Shown here piece by piece: positions 25,916-35,357 of a stretch of 64,000 bases of DNA. The stretch's first letter is position 1, and each line of letters opens with the position of its first letter. The notes under the pieces were generated by a model, which had not been told where the DNA came from, searched no databases, and saw only the letters and a program-made list of their open reading frames with translations. This DNA comes from Clostridiaceae bacterium (GTDB taxonomy: Bacteria; Bacillota; Clostridia; DSM-8532), in NCBI GenBank assembly GCA_012521105.1, contig JAAYNA010000107.1, positions 1 through 64,000 on the forward strand. Direction: 5' to 3'. The translations under genes were made by a program, and so were the position numbers.

Positions 25916-28096
25916 ATGGGTTATTACTTTCACAACGAGCACGCTGTTTCTGTGAAGACACAGGATATCAATACCGTATTAAAAACCGTTGCAAACCGGT
26001 ATATTGGCCAGAATCCGCCTTTCGGTGTTTCCTATTATGCATACCAGAAAAACGGAATCAGACAGGATAAGCACTACAGGTTTGTTTTTGATTTTCAGGA
26101 TCTGTATCCGCTGGCCGGACTGGAAAGCAGTGTATATGCATGGAGTAAACTGTGGAGTGATGAAGATATGACAATGGCCTTTGAGATAAGTTGTTTTGGA
26201 CCGGTCATAATCTATTGCAACGGAGAGAGGGTATACAAACCCAATGTTTTACTTGAAAGAAGGAGCGATCTTTCTGCAACTTTTTCTGTTCAATTGAAAA
26301 AGGGCTGGAACAATTTTGTTTTAAGGTTTATCCGTACCAATACAGGATGTGGAGGCATTTTAGGTGCAATTTCATCGAGAAACCGGCCACAAAGTTTTAT
26401 TGTTCCGTCGCTTGAAAGGGAAGGGCAGAGAGGATGGTTATATACCCTTCCGCTGAAAGAACCGTTAAATAAACTCCCTGAGCCAGGAATGACCGAAGAA
26501 GAAACCGGGCTTTGCTGGTATCCGTTAAGAGACTGGTTACCCGAAGAAGAGACTATGGGTCAGATGAAAAGGATGTATTCTTTAAGGAAAGGCTGCTATG
26601 CAATTGCATGGACAAGACTTTTTGCAGAAAAAAACGGTGAATATTCTATAAGAGGTAGCAATACCGGAAATGTTCAGTTCTATATCGATGATAAGTTAAT
26701 CTACAGTTCTGAAAAATCAGGTGAGTTTGAATTTAAAATTAATTTAAAGTATGGCCATTACAATGTTTTAGTTATAAATCAATGCGGGAATACCGATTGG
26801 GGCTTCAAAGCTGACTGTTTCTACGAAAATAAGAGCATTTCATTCATAAATCCCTTAAACGTAAAGGGTACTGATGAAAAATGGATATATGCCGGTCCAT
26901 TTTCATTACCTGTTAATATTGAGCCCGGAATAATTTATTCGGCTGACAGACCTCTGGACGGTGCAGGGCGCAAAGTATTTTGGAGGCTTGATAAACCTCA
27001 CACCGTTATAAGACCTTATAACGATAATAAATTATTTGGACACTGGAATTATCCCCTTGGGGTTACGCTGTATGGAATTATCGAAGCGGGAAGATTTACA
27101 GGTGACAATTCTCTTATAGAATATGCAGCTAAGCATGTTGAAATATGTACCCGTTTCTTTGAATATGCATTGTGGGAAAGGGACAGGTATGGGGCAGCAA
27201 GTATGCATAACCTTCTTTCCACGATAAGCACGCTGGATGACTGCGGTTCGTTCGGTTCTGTAATGCTGGAGGCATCCGGTGAGCTTACCGGTGATGATTA
27301 TGCCAGGATAGCCGATTATATAGCAGATTTTATTAAAAATAAACTACACAGGCTGCCCGACGGAACATTTTACCGTGTTAATCCCGAACACCTGTTAATG
27401 GATGAAACAATCTGGGCCGACGACCTTTATATGAGCGTTCCTTTCCTGTGCAGGTATTATAGGCTGACCGGCAGACAGGAATTTATAGATGATGCTGCAA
27501 GGCAATTAATTTTATATCATAAATACCTGTATAGGTCAGATAAGAAAATAATGTCCCATGTTTACGATGTTAAACACAGAAAGGCCACTGAAGTTTCGTG
27601 GGGCCGTGGCAATGGCTGGGTTGCATTTTCATATTCAGAACTGTTAAAATTTCTGCCCGAAGAACATGAGCTAAGAGGTGAGCTTCTGAAGAATTTTAAC
27701 GAACTATGTGAAGGTTACCTTGCCCTTCAGGATGAAAAAGGCTTATGGCACCAGGTTTTAACCGATCACCAATCTTACCCCGAATCATCGTGCACATCAA
27801 TGTTCGCCTGTGCCTTTGCCCGGGGTGTACGCAATTCATGGCTGGAAAATCATGAAAAATACATCGAAGCGGTATTAAGAGCCTGGAGAGGGCTGTGCAA
27901 TGAAGCCATAGATAAAGACGGAAATGTATACGGAATCTGCAGGGGGTCTGGCTTTTCCTTTTCTGAAGATTATTATAAAAACGACCTCGGTTGGCTGTTA
28001 AACGACACCCATGGTACCGGAATTGTTTTACTGGCAGGTGTAGAATACGGAAAACTTTTAGATTGGCTTAGTAACGGAGGCAAACAGTATGTCTGA
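25916..28096 (+). CDS. unsaturated rhamnogalacturonyl hydrolase GH105 with N-terminal beta-sandwich
   Basis: 726 residues. The C-terminal part (about 375-720) is a GH105 (alpha/alpha)6 barrel with the catalytic Asp in DETIWADDLYMSVPFL (residues 496-511) and the conserved WGRGNGW (562-568), as in YteR/YesR. The first 370 residues form one or two beta-sandwich domains not found in YteR, probably for substrate binding. The ATG at 25916 follows AAGGAGGAT at good spacing; an upstream in-frame start at 25889 lacks this. There is no signal peptide, so it acts in the cytoplasm, removing the unsaturated galacturonate from lyase products. It overlaps the esterase gene by 8 bp. Confidence 0.88.
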   Translation: MGYYFHNEHAVSVKTQDINTVLKTVANRYIGQNPPFGVSYYAYQKNGIRQDKHYRFVFDFQDLYPLAGLESSVYAWSKLWSDEDMTMAFEISCFGPVIIYCNGERVYKPNVLLERRSDLSATFSVQLKKGWNNFVLRFIRTNTGCGGILGAISSRNRPQSFIVPSLEREGQRGWLYTLPLKEPLNKLPEPGMTEEETGLCWYPLRDWLPEEETMGQMKRMYSLRKGCYAIAWTRLFAEKNGEYSIRGSNTGNVQFYIDDKLIYSSEKSGEFEFKINLKYGHYNVLVINQCGNTDWGFKADCFYENKSISFINPLNVKGTDEKWIYAGPFSLPVNIEPGIIYSADRPLDGAGRKVFWRLDKPHTVIRPYNDNKLFGHWNYPLGVTLYGIIEAGRFTGDNSLIEYAAKHVEICTRFFEYALWERDRYGAASMHNLLSTISTLDDCGSFGSVMLEASGELTGDDYARIADYIADFIKNKLHRLPDGTFYRVNPEHLLMDETIWADDLYMSVPFLCRYYRLTGRQEFIDDAARQLILYHKYLYRSDKKIMSHVYDVKHRKATEVSWGRGNGWVAFSYSELLKFLPEEHELRGELLKNFNELCEGYLALQDEKGLWHQVLTDHQSYPESSCTSMFACAFARGVRNSWLENHEKYIEAVLRAWRGLCNEAIDKDGNVYGICRGSGFSFSEDYYKNDLGWLLNDTHGTGIVLLAGVEYGKLLDWLSNGGKQYV

Positions 28097-28769
28097 AACA
28101 AGGGTTAAAATTTACATTGCAGGGGATTCAACAGTACAGAACTGCGCAAGTAATTACAGGCCTCAGGAAGGATGGGGCAGGATGCTTTCACGATATTTTA
28201 AAGATCATGTACATGTATACAACTATGCTTTGGGAGGAAGAAGTACCAAAAGCTTTATTGATGAGGGGCTTCTGGAGAAAATACTCAGCCTTATTGAGCC
28301 GGGCGATACACTTCTTGTTCAGTTCGGGCACAATGATGAAAAGCTGGAGGGAGTATACGCAGATCCTTTTGGAACTTATCAGGCCTATTTGAAGCGGTAT
28401 ATTGACGGGGCCAGGGAAAAGGGGGCTTTGCCCGTTCTTCTGTCCCCTGTTAACCGCAGGAGGTTTAATCTTTTTGGTGAGTTCTATCCCACCCATGGTG
28501 CATATCCCAGGGCTGTTAAAGAACTTTGTGAAGAACTGGATGTCCCTTTTATTGATCTTACCGCATTAAGTGAGGAATACTATAAAAAGCTTGGTGAAGA
28601 AGAATCCAAACGGTTATTTCTCTTTTTAAAACCCGGTGAATCAGAAAACTATCCTGATGGCTCTGAAGATAACACACATTTTAATGAAACCGGTGCTTAC
28701 CAAATTGCGGGGCTTGTGGTTCAGGGAATGAAGCAGATAAACTTACCCTTAATAAGGCATTTAAAGTAA
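28089..28769 (+). CDS. rhamnogalacturonan acetylesterase, SGNH/GDSL family (CE12-like)
   Basis: 226 residues with all SGNH blocks: IAGDSTVQN (catalytic Ser), GGRSTKSF (Gly), QFGHND (Asn) and DNTHFNETGA (Asp-His). GDST instead of GDSL is typical of rhamnogalacturonan acetylesterases such as YesT/RhgT. There is no signal peptide, so it deacetylates imported oligosaccharides. It overlaps the GH105 gene by 8 bp, indicating coupled translation and joint action on acetylated rhamnogalacturonan I fragments. Confidence 0.9.
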   Translation: MSETRVKIYIAGDSTVQNCASNYRPQEGWGRMLSRYFKDHVHVYNYALGGRSTKSFIDEGLLEKILSLIEPGDTLLVQFGHNDEKLEGVYADPFGTYQAYLKRYIDGAREKGALPVLLSPVNRRRFNLFGEFYPTHGAYPRAVKELCEELDVPFIDLTALSEEYYKKLGEEESKRLFLFLKPGESENYPDGSEDNTHFNETGAYQIAGLVVQGMKQINLPLIRHLK

Positions 28770-28903
28770 CAGGAATCTGTTTCTCACAGCAGATGGCAGG
28801 TCAAAATCCCCCCGCTTCACTAATTTTACAGTTGTTTAACAAAAATGAACTCCTGGTTTAAATAAAGAATAATTTCAATAAGATGAAGAAAGGTGGATGC
28901 TTA

Positions 28904-29944
28904 ATGTCAGTAAATGTTGAAATGCTTGAGCTTGCTGATAAGGTTGTTGGTATGCTTATAAATAACGAGGAAAGGGAAGGGTTGTATGATCACCTGCATA
29001 TGGATAACTGGGAGTGGCCTACCGGTGTAGCCCTTTACAGCATGTTCAAGGTATACAAAAGAACAGGCGATAAAAAGTATCTTGACTACCTGGTTAACTG
29101 GTATGATATACAACTTTCAAAGCCTGCCCCACACAAAAATGTAAATACCGTTTGTCCTGCCCTTACCATGTTATGTCTTTATGAAGAAACAAAAAATGAA
29201 AAGTATCTCCCATATATAAATATGTGGGCTGAGTGGGCAATGAATGAAATGCCTCGCACGCAGTATGGCGGTATGCAGCATATGACTGTTTTGAACCGCC
29301 ATTATCAGCAGCTTTGGGCCGATACTCTTTTTATGACTGTTTTGTTCCTTTTAAAAGCAGGAAAAGTATTTGGGAAGGAAGAATATGTAGATGAAGCAAA
29401 ATACCAGTTTCTGTTCCATATTAAATATCTGCAGGATAAAAAAACCGGCCTGTTCTACCATGGATGGACTTTTGACGGCAAACACAATTTTGCTGAAGCA
29501 TTCTGGGCAAGGGGAAACAGCTGGTTTACATCGGGCGCTGTAGAATTCCTGGATATATATGGAGTTGATGATGCGGTTTCAAGGCTTATAAAAAATTCAT
29601 GGATTGATCAGGTAAAAGAGTTGGTTAAATATCAGGGCGAGAATGGTCTGTTTAATACCCTTGTCGATATTGAAGAGACTTATTATGAAACATCTGCAAC
29701 TGCCGGTATAGCTTATGGAATATTGAAGGGTGTGCGCCTTGGAATAATTGGCGATGAATATTTAGAGTACGGAAGAAAAGCAGCTCACGCTGTTATTTCT
29801 AAAATAGATGAAAATGGCATGGTTCAGGGTGTATCCTATGGAACTGGCATGGGTAGGGATTTGGAGCACTACAAAAAAATACCCATTGCTCCCACAGCTT
29901 ATGGACAGGGTTTAACCTTTTTAATGCTGACTGAGCTTATATAG
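28904..29944 (+). CDS. unsaturated rhamnogalacturonyl hydrolase GH105 (YteR/YesR-like)
   Basis: 346 residues, a single GH105 barrel. The catalytic Asp is Asp140 in QLWADTLFMTVLFL. The motif FYHGWTFDGKHNFAEAFWARGNSW matches the family, with Ser in place of the usual Gly in WARGNGW. The ATG at 28904 has AAAGGTGGA before it; an ATG at 28883 is in frame but poorly placed. It is the second GH105 of the cluster and lacks the N-terminal beta domain of the first, so the two may differ in chain length preference. Confidence 0.9.
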   Translation: MSVNVEMLELADKVVGMLINNEEREGLYDHLHMDNWEWPTGVALYSMFKVYKRTGDKKYLDYLVNWYDIQLSKPAPHKNVNTVCPALTMLCLYEETKNEKYLPYINMWAEWAMNEMPRTQYGGMQHMTVLNRHYQQLWADTLFMTVLFLLKAGKVFGKEEYVDEAKYQFLFHIKYLQDKKTGLFYHGWTFDGKHNFAEAFWARGNSWFTSGAVEFLDIYGVDDAVSRLIKNSWIDQVKELVKYQGENGLFNTLVDIEETYYETSATAGIAYGILKGVRLGIIGDEYLEYGRKAAHAVISKIDENGMVQGVSYGTGMGRDLEHYKKIPIAPTAYGQGLTFLMLTELI

Positions 29945-30043
29945 TAAGTAATTTATTCTGATATATCTGAGGGACGAACCAAAAATATGCGGCATCATAG
30001 GATAAATAGAGTCCATATTTTTATAAAAGAAAGGATGCTGCAT

Positions 30044-30682
30044 ATGTACGTTTTACCCGGAATGCATAAATTACCGCCGCTGCCATACCCGTATGATGCT
30101 TTGGAACCGGTAATCGGCGCTGAGACATTAAAGATACATCACAACAAGCACCACAAAAGTTATGTGGATGGTTTAAACAGGGCCGAATTGTATCTTGTAG
30201 AGGCACGCAAGACAAATGATATAGAGTATATCAAATACTGGGAAAATGAACTGGCTTTTAATGGTTCAGGACATATCCTTCACAGCCTATACTGGACCAT
30301 AATGGCACCTGTTGGCAGGGGGGGTCAGCCCGGTCCGAGAACTGTTTACCATGTTAATCAATATTTTGGCAGCTTAGAAGCTATGAAAAACCAGTTCATT
30401 CTTGCCAGCGAAAATGTAGAGGGGTCAGGGTGGGGTATTTTAACCTGGCAGCCTACATGGGGAAGGCTGGAGATATTACAGGCAGAAAAACATCAGAATT
30501 TAACCGAATGGAGTGGAATTCCCATTCTGGTATGCGATGTCTGGGAGCACGCATATTATCTGGACTACCAGAACAGGCGCTCAGACTATGTAAATTCATG
30601 GTGGCAACTGATAAACTGGAATGAGGTGGAAAGAAGACTTATAGATGCTATGAATGGCCGGGTTACACTTGTACAGGACTAA
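30044..30682 (+). CDS. iron/manganese superoxide dismutase
   Basis: 212 residues. The four metal ligands are visible: His32 in IHHNKHHKSY, His80 in GHILHSLYW, and Asp165 and His169 in DVWEHAYYLDYQNRR. The middle GGQPG and the C-terminal LINWNEVE also fit the family. It detoxifies superoxide in the cytoplasm. ATG 30044 with AAAGGATG upstream gives a normal length; an in-frame start at 29987 would add an atypical tail. The gene follows the pectin genes on the same strand but has its own strong terminator, and its link to sugar use is probably incidental. Fe or Mn cannot be decided by eye. Confidence 0.92.
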   Translation: MYVLPGMHKLPPLPYPYDALEPVIGAETLKIHHNKHHKSYVDGLNRAELYLVEARKTNDIEYIKYWENELAFNGSGHILHSLYWTIMAPVGRGGQPGPRTVYHVNQYFGSLEAMKNQFILASENVEGSGWGILTWQPTWGRLEILQAEKHQNLTEWSGIPILVCDVWEHAYYLDYQNRRSDYVNSWWQLINWNEVERRLIDAMNGRVTLVQD

Positions 30683-30758
30683 ATTATGATATTTTGTTTT
30701 CTTGTATACTTGCTAGTTTATAACCGGTAATTTCCGGTCCTGTTTCTCAAACATGAAA

Positions 30759-30794
30759 AAGCTTGAAAATCCTTTAGTAGTGGTTTTCAAGCTT
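30759..30794 (+). terminator. terminator after superoxide dismutase
   Basis: AAGCTTGAAAATC (30759-30771) pairs with GGTTTTCAAGCTT (30782-30794), 13 pairs with one wobble and a 10-nt loop, followed by CATTAATTTAATG. A smaller ACCGG/CCGGT hairpin lies at 30723-30738. The rest of the 744-bp gap to 31427 is AT-rich and holds the promoter at 31116. Confidence 0.65.
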
Positions 30795-31115
30795 CATTAA
30801 TTTAATGAGAAGTGTTATCAGTTGTTCGCAGGCAGAAACCAGGTTCAAAATACCAACAGAAAATAGGTGAAATAATGCAGGCAGGCCTTGTTTTTGTGGG
30901 TTACTGAAATGTGCCTGCTAAATAAAAATTTGGGTGCCGCTTAAAACCAGTTTAAATAGTTTAACCTTAAAATTTCCCATCAGTTGAGTAATACGATAAA
31001 TACATAATGTTAAAACTTATAAAATAACTGTTAATCACGTGAGTTGAGAACTAAATGGTCTATTACATTTAATTAAAACATAAGCTGATATTAATTAAAT
31101 TGTTAAGCAGATAAA

Positions 31116-31144
31116 TTGACATATTTAACAATATCAATTACAAT
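31116..31144 (+). promoter_or_regulatory. sigma-A promoter of the GH140 gene
   Basis: TTGACA (31116-31121), 17 nt, TACAAT (31139-31144). The region 31103-31126 is 21/24 identical to 40775-40798 in front of the DUF5060 glycosidase gene, including the -35 box and the bases before it, which suggests a common activator. The transcript would have a leader of about 275 nt. Confidence 0.75.
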
Positions 31145-31426
31145 AAATTTATAAAATTTAGTAAAGAATAAACTGAACTCAAGAATGGATTCGGTGACAC
31201 TTCTTATAGAGGGTCTGCAAGGACAATAATTTTGAATGAATTATTTTGCACTCAGGCAAAAAACACATGCCGGAGGGCATCTGTTTCCCATAACAGGCGG
31301 GGAAATAGTTAGTCATTATGCTTCGACAAGAAAAGGATTTTTATTTCAAATCTTTGAAATTACTAAAAATAACATAAATGGGAAGTTTACCTACGGGTAT
31401 ATGTTAGATCATATGAGGTGAATACT

Positions 31427-32770
31427 ATGGAAAGAATTATATTGTCAGAAAACAAAAGATACCTGATGTATGAAAGCCGAAAACCTTTCTTCTGGTTAGG
31501 AGATACTGCGTGGCTGTTGTTTCAGAAACTTAGTCCTGATGAAGCAGAGAAGTACATAAAAGACAGGCAGAGTAAGGGTTTTAATGTAATTCAGGCAGTA
31601 TTAATACATCAGGAAACCAATACAAATGTATATGGTGAACCGGCATTGTATGATGGAAGCATTACTAAAACATTTGTGAACGGGAAACCGGATTTGAAAA
31701 ATACGAACAGTTACTGGAACCATGTAGACAAAGTTATAGATATGGCCGAAAAAGCGGGTTTATATATGGGGTTACTTCCTGTTTGGGGCAGTATGGTTGA
31801 AAACCGGCACTTAAATAAGGATAATGTTGTTGAATACGGAACATGGCTGGCAGAGCATTTTAAAAACAGGAAAAATATAATCTGGATTCTTGGGGGAGAC
31901 ATCAAGGGTGACAAGCACTATGACATATGGAATACTTTAGGAAACACAATAAAATCCATTGACCCGGATTCTTTAATGACATTCCATCCATTTGGAAGAA
32001 CAAATTCTTCTGATTGGTTTCATAATGCTCCCTGGCTCGACTTTAACATGTTTCAGTCGGGCCACAGACGTTATAATCAAAAAATGAAAGCCGAAGAGGA
32101 AGATGATATCAGATTACAGATAGGGCAGGACAACTGGCGCTATGTAGTGAATTATTATCAAAAAACGCCGGTTAAACCTACTTTGGACGGTGAACCCTCT
32201 TATGAGAGTATTCCCCAGGGGTTGCACGATACGACACAGCCGTACTGGGATGCAAACGATGTGCGCAGATATGCCTATTGGTCTGTTTTTGCAGGTTCAT
32301 GCGGACATACTTATGGCCATAATGCAGTGATGCAGATGCATAGACCTGGTGACGGAGAAGGCAGTTATGGAGTGCGTGAATACTGGTATGATGCTTTGGA
32401 TGCCGAAGGTGCCCGGCAGATGCGTCATTTGAAAGAATTGATGCTGTCAGTTCCTTATTTTGAAAGGATCCCCGATCAGTCTGTAATTGATGGCGATGCA
32501 GGGGAAAAATATGAGCGTTTGCTGGCAACAAGAGGATTAAGTTACATTTTTGTTTATACCTTTACCGGAAGAAGTATTCGTTTAAAGATGGGAAAAATAA
32601 CAGGGGACAAGGTATGTGCCAGGTGGTTTGATCCTAAAACCGGTAAAATACAAAAGGCAGGAGAATATGATAATAAAGGAGTACTGGAATTTACGCCACC
32701 TGAAAACAAGGATTCCTGGCCCGATTATGTATTAATCATTACAGATAGTGAAAAAGATTACTTTGCATAA
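31427..32770 (+). CDS. GH140/DUF4038 apiosidase-like glycoside hydrolase
   Basis: 447 residues. The N-terminus (PFFWLGDTAWLLFQKLSPDE) and the TIM-barrel motifs identify the apiosidase-like DUF4038 catalytic domain of GH140, first described in Bacteroides enzymes acting on rhamnogalacturonan II. Candidate catalytic residues are Asp158 (ILGGDIKGD) and Glu256 (LDGEPSYE). The C-terminal 90 residues resemble the putative collagen-binding domain that usually follows. There is no signal peptide, unlike many homologues, so it may act on imported fragments. ATG 31427 has GAGGTG before it; GTG 31418 is an alternative. Downstream genes fit use of the released branched sugar. Confidence 0.82.
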   Translation: MERIILSENKRYLMYESRKPFFWLGDTAWLLFQKLSPDEAEKYIKDRQSKGFNVIQAVLIHQETNTNVYGEPALYDGSITKTFVNGKPDLKNTNSYWNHVDKVIDMAEKAGLYMGLLPVWGSMVENRHLNKDNVVEYGTWLAEHFKNRKNIIWILGGDIKGDKHYDIWNTLGNTIKSIDPDSLMTFHPFGRTNSSDWFHNAPWLDFNMFQSGHRRYNQKMKAEEEDDIRLQIGQDNWRYVVNYYQKTPVKPTLDGEPSYESIPQGLHDTTQPYWDANDVRRYAYWSVFAGSCGHTYGHNAVMQMHRPGDGEGSYGVREYWYDALDAEGARQMRHLKELMLSVPYFERIPDQSVIDGDAGEKYERLLATRGLSYIFVYTFTGRSIRLKMGKITGDKVCARWFDPKTGKIQKAGEYDNKGVLEFTPPENKDSWPDYVLIITDSEKDYFA

Positions 32771-32822
32771 ATGAGGCTTTATTTATTAGGTTCTTGGGTC
32801 AATGTATGGGGAGATTTGAAAA

Positions 32823-35129
32823 ATGAGAGACAGAAAAGTGTTTATAACAAAACGGATTTTTTTCAGATTTCTATTACAGTTTGTTGCTTTCCTGTTGTTT
32901 CCAATTATTTTTGCATCAAACCTTTATTTATCATCTGCGCAACAGGCAAAGCAGAGTTGCATTGACTCAAGCCTTATTTCCCTGAGGCATGTTAGAAATG
33001 AATTTGATAATTATGTAAATGCGCTGGACCAGATAGCAACTCAATTAATGTTTGAGCCAAAGCTTGATAAAATAGCAACCATTTCAAAACCCGAATATGG
33101 AAGCCGTCAGGTTCACTATATACAGGAATTTGGAGAATCATTGAAGGCTAAGATGAGCTCTTCCAAGCATATAGATTCAAATTTTATATTGCTGCTGAAA
33201 GATGTTTCGGCTGCGTATTATAGAGAAAATGCGGTATTTAATCTTGAGTTTTTTTATGACAAATTTTTAAATTATAATAATTATACATATCAGGAATGGT
33301 CTGATATTATTTTTCAAAGCAGTCGTCCGTTTTTCCTTCCCGAAAGTCAGATTCTTTACGATGGAGTAAATATATCGGCCATGACCTATGTTTTTCCTAT
33401 AACAGCAGGTTATACCGGCAATAAAACCGTGCTTTTCTTTATTAACAGTGCGAAACTGGAGGAGTTTTGCAAAGGAACTGACTCAAACATGAACCGTAAT
33501 TTATTCATATCGGGTTCTGACGGAGAGATGCTGTTCAAAATGGTCAGCTCAGATATTGAATTTGATTCTCTTAACATCACATCCAGAATAGATGGCGGCC
33601 AGGTTGAAGGTTTTTACTTTGATACCGTGGAAAACGAAAAATATATGATTGTGTATGCACGTTCCCAGTTCAAGGATATAATTTTTACAGAAGTTATTCC
33701 CCAATCGGTTGCAATGAATAAAGTTAATAATATAAGGAAAATGACCTGGTATATGGTGATTGCATATTTTATTATCGGGATAATAAGTGCTGTTTCTTTT
33801 GCCCAACGCAACAGTAAGCCTGTAAATGAGGTAGTTAATAAACTGATGCCTTTTCTGCAAAAGTTAAATAATACATCTGACGAAACACATTCAAATGAAC
33901 TTGATTATATAAGAACAGGCGTGGATTATTTGAAAAATACGGTTCAGCAGACTTACGACGAACTTAAAGATATCTTTTTAGACCGGCTTTTCAATGGTAG
34001 TTTTAACAATCTGGAGGATATGAAGCAAGCTGGCGAAAAATTAAACTTAAATATGAATGGTTCATATTATTGTGTTGCTGTAATGGAACTGTTTTTTTCA
34101 AATAGTGAAGATGAGGATACACAGAAAGAAATTATTCAAAACACATACGAACAACTTTTACAGAATTTGCCTGAATTTGTTTTTGGGAGGGTATTAAGAA
34201 AATATAAAATCAGTTTGTTGTTTATGCTTAAAGAAAATGATAAAAATTCATTAGACGGTATTATGAATTTTCTGTTGAAAACCAAGTCTGCAATACGGCA
34301 ATGGGAAGAAATTGATGCTGCTGCCGGTGTCGGACGAGTAGTTTCAACTATAACAGATATTCAGTTCTCTTATGAACAGGCACTTTTTACTTTAAACAAT
34401 GCAGCAAAAGAAAATCAGAAAGTTTTACAATATGATGATTTACCCAGCTCAAGCCTGGAAAATATTTTCTACTATCCCATAGAAATGGAACATAAACTTA
34501 TCAATTCCACCAAAGCAGGAGATCGGGAAAATGTTCGTTTAATTCTTGACACAATATATAAGGAAAACATAATCAAGCGTAAGCTTACCCAACGGGTAGG
34601 AAATTTATTGATGGGGAACCTCCAGTCCACCTTACTGAAAATTTGTGCTGATTCTTCGGTACCACAGGAATATTCCCAGAAAATAAAGAGGCTAAATATA
34701 AACATGCCCCAACCTATAGTTATAGATGAGATTATAAAGATCTTCCTCGAAATTTGTGAAGCATACTCATTGAAAAAAGCTAATCAAAAGGTAAACCTGA
34801 GTAATAAAATAATTAATTTTGTCAAGGAGCACTATAATGATCCAATGATGGGAGTTCCAATGGTAGCGGGTGAATTTAATTTCTCTGAGTCGTATTTCTC
34901 TCAGTTTTTTAAAGAGTGCACCGGTCAGAATTTCAGTGTATACCTTGAAAAATACCGGATTGAAAAAGCAAAAGAGCTTATTTGCGAAGACAAGTATGAT
35001 TTAGAGAGAATCGCAATAATGGTTGGATATAACAGCAGCAATACATTCCGGCGTGCCTTCAAACGCTTGGAAGGGGTATCTCCTTCTACTTATAAGCAAA
35101 GTATATTCTACAAAAAAGCGTTGGAGTGA
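32823..35129 (+). CDS. membrane-bound AraC family regulator (YesN-type)
   Basis: 768 residues. One membrane helix near residues 12-33, an extracytoplasmic sensor domain to about 300, a second helix (TWYMVIAYFIIGIISAVSF, about 303-325), then a cytoplasmic region ending in an AraC double helix-turn-helix (about 661-765; ERIAIMVGYNSSNTFRRAFK). This one-component layout is typical of regulators beside LplA/YtcQ-type sugar importers in Paenibacillus and Clostridia. GGGGAG lies before the ATG. It sits between the GH140 gene and the importer and probably activates both, perhaps through the repeated element at 31103 and 40775. Confidence 0.88.
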   Translation: MRDRKVFITKRIFFRFLLQFVAFLLFPIIFASNLYLSSAQQAKQSCIDSSLISLRHVRNEFDNYVNALDQIATQLMFEPKLDKIATISKPEYGSRQVHYIQEFGESLKAKMSSSKHIDSNFILLLKDVSAAYYRENAVFNLEFFYDKFLNYNNYTYQEWSDIIFQSSRPFFLPESQILYDGVNISAMTYVFPITAGYTGNKTVLFFINSAKLEEFCKGTDSNMNRNLFISGSDGEMLFKMVSSDIEFDSLNITSRIDGGQVEGFYFDTVENEKYMIVYARSQFKDIIFTEVIPQSVAMNKVNNIRKMTWYMVIAYFIIGIISAVSFAQRNSKPVNEVVNKLMPFLQKLNNTSDETHSNELDYIRTGVDYLKNTVQQTYDELKDIFLDRLFNGSFNNLEDMKQAGEKLNLNMNGSYYCVAVMELFFSNSEDEDTQKEIIQNTYEQLLQNLPEFVFGRVLRKYKISLLFMLKENDKNSLDGIMNFLLKTKSAIRQWEEIDAAAGVGRVVSTITDIQFSYEQALFTLNNAAKENQKVLQYDDLPSSSLENIFYYPIEMEHKLINSTKAGDRENVRLILDTIYKENIIKRKLTQRVGNLLMGNLQSTLLKICADSSVPQEYSQKIKRLNINMPQPIVIDEIIKIFLEICEAYSLKKANQKVNLSNKIINFVKEHYNDPMMGVPMVAGEFNFSESYFSQFFKECTGQNFSVYLEKYRIEKAKELICEDKYDLERIAIMVGYNSSNTFRRAFKRLEGVSPSTYKQSIFYKKALE

Positions 35130-35245
35130 AAAGCTAACAAAGTAAATAAACACCAGAAATCTATTGATTTGCACTTCGAAAAATGAATTGCACGGTGAAA
35201 TTCCACAAAAATATAAGAATTTTCACGGTTATATTTAGATGAAAG

Positions 35246-35275
35246 TTGAATTAATATTTGCAGCCTGTCTATAAT
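35246..35275 (+). promoter_or_regulatory. promoter of the first importer operon
   Basis: TTGAAT (35246-35251), 18 nt, TATAAT (35270-35275). It lies 83 bp before the binding-protein start, in the gap after the YesN-type regulator gene. Confidence 0.55.
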
Positions 35276-35357
35276 GGCATTGCTGAACGATATGCTTTCG
35301 CATACTGTTTGGCTCGGAAAATTACCGACACAATTATTATTGTTAAGGAGGATTTGT

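Noticed and set aside
31236-31421. 61-codon ORF in the leader of the GH140 gene, overlapping its start
   Set aside because: AAGGA lies too far from the ATG and the translated sequence shows no family or leader features; it may be chance in an AT-rich leader.
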